Part shown: positions 4,938-6,061 of the stretch, in pieces
How positions within the stretch are numbered: the first letter of the stretch is position 1
Layout: every line of letters begins with the position of its first letter
Source of the DNA: Idiomarina sp. UBA6142
Lineage (GTDB): Bacteria > Pseudomonadota > Gammaproteobacteria > Enterobacterales > Alteromonadaceae
Length of the DNA: 6,061 bases
NCBI GenBank assembly: GCA_002423905.1
Contig: DIVC01000080.1
Location: 20,943 to 27,003 of the forward strand
Reading direction: 5' to 3'
The notes under the pieces: generated by a model
The model's input: only the letters and a program-made list of their open reading frames with translations
Database searches by the model: none
What the model was told of the DNA's origin: nothing
Made by a program: the position numbers and the translations under genes

Positions 4938-6061
4938 ATGGCAGCACGACAACAACTGCTTACCGCAGCTGGCGACCGCATTGCGATTGTCGCTGGTTTA
5001 CGGACACCGTTTGCGAAGCAGGCAAGCTATTTTCACGGCGTACCGGCATTGGATATGGGCAAAATGGTGGTGCAGGAGCTGCTCAATCGTTATAACCTCG
5101 ACCCGCGTGAAGTTGAGCAGTTGGTGTTTGGACAAGTGGTACAAATGCCAGCCGCACCCAATATTGCTCGTGAAATCGTGCTCGGTACCAGTTTACCGGT
5201 GAGCACCGATGCCTACAGCGTATCGCGTGCTTGTGCGACCAGCTTTCAGGCTACGGTAAACGTGTTGGAGAGTATGTTAGCCGGTACCATTAGCGTCGGT
5301 ATTGCTGGCGGTGCAGATTCGTCTTCGGTGCTGCCGATTGGTGTGTCACGTCGATTAGCGCATGCTTTAGTTGACCTCAATAAGGCCCGCAGTTTAGGCC
5401 AACGATTGGCGATTTTCCGGCGTCTACGCTTTGCCGATCTGATGCCAGTCCCGCCAGCGATAGCCGAGTACAGCACTGGCTTGAGTATGGGCGATACCGC
5501 CGAGCAGATGGCCAAGAGCCACGCAATTAGCCGCGCCGACCAAGATGCTCTGGCGCATCGTTCGCATACCCTCGCGCACGCCGCCTGGGAAGCCGGCAAG
5601 TTAGACGATGAAGTGATGACCGCTTACGCCGAACCGTTTAAAGATTTCTTGCGCCGTGATAATACCATTCGCAGTGATAGCAAACTCGATAGCTATGCCA
5701 AATTAAAGCCAGTTTTTGATCGCAAACATGGCACGGTGACGGCGGCCAACTCAACCGCGTTAACGGACGGCGCAGCGGCGTTGTTGATGATGACCGAGAG
5801 CAAGGCCAAGGCGCTTGGCTACGAGGTGTTAGGCTATGTGCGCAGTTATGCCTTCAGTGCCATCGATGTTCAGCATGACATGCTGATGGGGCCATCTTAT
5901 GCCACTCCCATCGCGCTCGAGCGCGCTGGTATGCAATTGGCTGATCTCGATTTAATTGAAATGCATGAAGCCTTTGCCGCACAGGCCTTAGCCAATGTAA
6001 AAATGTTTGCGAGCAAGCGCTTTGCGGAGCAGCATTTAAATCGTAGCCATGCCATTGGTGA
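4938..6061 (+). CDS. fadI: 3-ketoacyl-CoA thiolase FadI, partial (3' end missing)
   Basis: Beta subunit of the FadIJ-type fatty acid beta-oxidation complex. It cleaves 3-ketoacyl-CoA with CoA to acetyl-CoA and a chain two carbons shorter, in the cytoplasm. 374 complete residues are present of a family length near 436. The N-terminal thiolase region has [15 protein letters not shown] (14-28) and FGQVVQMP (64-71). The nucleophilic cysteine is C99 in SRACATSF, and the catalytic histidine is H343 in [19 protein letters not shown], usual for thiolases, is also present. The second active-site cysteine and the C-terminal glycine-rich motif lie beyond the window. Similarity to E. coli FadI, as I remember it, is high along the whole length, including the PIGVS and [14 protein letters not shown] stretches, which separates it from FadA. 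The ATG at 4938 has AGGGGA 6 bases upstream. fadJ is expected downstream. Confidence 0.95.
   Translation, partial: MAARQQLLTAAGDRIAIVAGLRTPFAKQASYFHGVPALDMGKMVVQELLNRYNLDPREVEQLVFGQVVQMPAAPNIAREIVLGTSLPVSTDAYSVSRACATSFQATVNVLESMLAGTISVGIAGGADSSSVLPIGVSRRLAHALVDLNKARSLGQRLAIFRRLRFADLMPVPPAIAEYSTGLSMGDTAEQMAKSHAISRADQDALAHRSHTLAHAAWEAGKLDDEVMTAYAEPFKDFLRRDNTIRSDSKLDSYAKLKPVFDRKHGTVTAANSTALTDGAAALLMMTESKAKALGYEVLGYVRSYAFSAIDVQHDMLMGPSYATPIALERAGMQLADLDLIEMHEAFAAQALANVKMFASKRFAEQHLNRSHAIG

Noticed and set aside
4882..5202. Plus-strand open frame of 106 codons overlapping the fadI start
   Set aside because: Different frame from FadI, whose conserved sequence and ribosome binding site are clear. 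It would also start in the operator.
5246..5599. Minus-strand open frame of 117 codons inside fadI
   Set aside because: Antisense shadow of a highly conserved enzyme gene; arginine/alanine-rich without a domain.

Overview
The window looks like a chromosomal segment of a gammaproteobacterium, most likely a marine or aquatic Alteromonadales-type organism (Shewanella, Idiomarina, Rheinheimera and relatives). Three things point there: the FadI sequence is close to the enterobacterial/Shewanella form of the enzyme, a FadR-like operator precedes it, and fadI lies back to back with a MoxR gene cluster. The last arrangement I recall from Shewanella-like genomes but could not check. Base composition is moderate and there is no visible sign of mobile DNA, RNA genes or CRISPR.

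Positions 1-4775 hold a tightly packed five-gene operon on the minus strand, read from right to left: a MoxR-family AAA+ ATPase (3819-4775), a soluble DUF58 protein (2839-3819), a small one-helix DUF4381 membrane protein (2369-2842), a BatA-like membrane-anchored von Willebrand factor A (VWA) protein (1375-2376), and a BatB/BatC-like VWA protein carrying C-terminal TPR repeats (1-1382, cut by the window edge). All four junctions overlap, by 1, 4, 8 and 8 bases, so the genes are almost certainly co-transcribed and translationally coupled. This is the MoxR/Bat ('aerotolerance') gene set. By family knowledge the ATPase is thought to act as a chaperone or metal-insertion-type remodeller with the VWA proteins at the inner membrane. 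The client is not known in general and nothing here identifies one. A BatD-like gene would be expected beyond the left edge.

Positions 4776-4937 are the only intergenic region, a divergent control region of 162 bases. It holds a good sigma70-like promoter for fadI, a FadR-like palindromic operator over the expected fadI transcription start, a weaker promoter candidate for the moxR operon, and good ribosome binding sites for both genes.

Positions 4938-6061 hold most of fadI on the plus strand, the thiolase subunit of the fatty acid beta-oxidation complex, cut at the right edge. fadJ would be expected just beyond it.

The window contains no obviously unprecedented system. The most interesting points are the MoxR/DUF58/VWA/VWA-TPR assembly of unknown client, the VWA-TPR fusion with a signal-peptide-like junction, the hairpin at the moxR/DUF58 junction, the matching overlaps of the two VWA genes, and the FadR-like site in a control region shared with the moxR operon.
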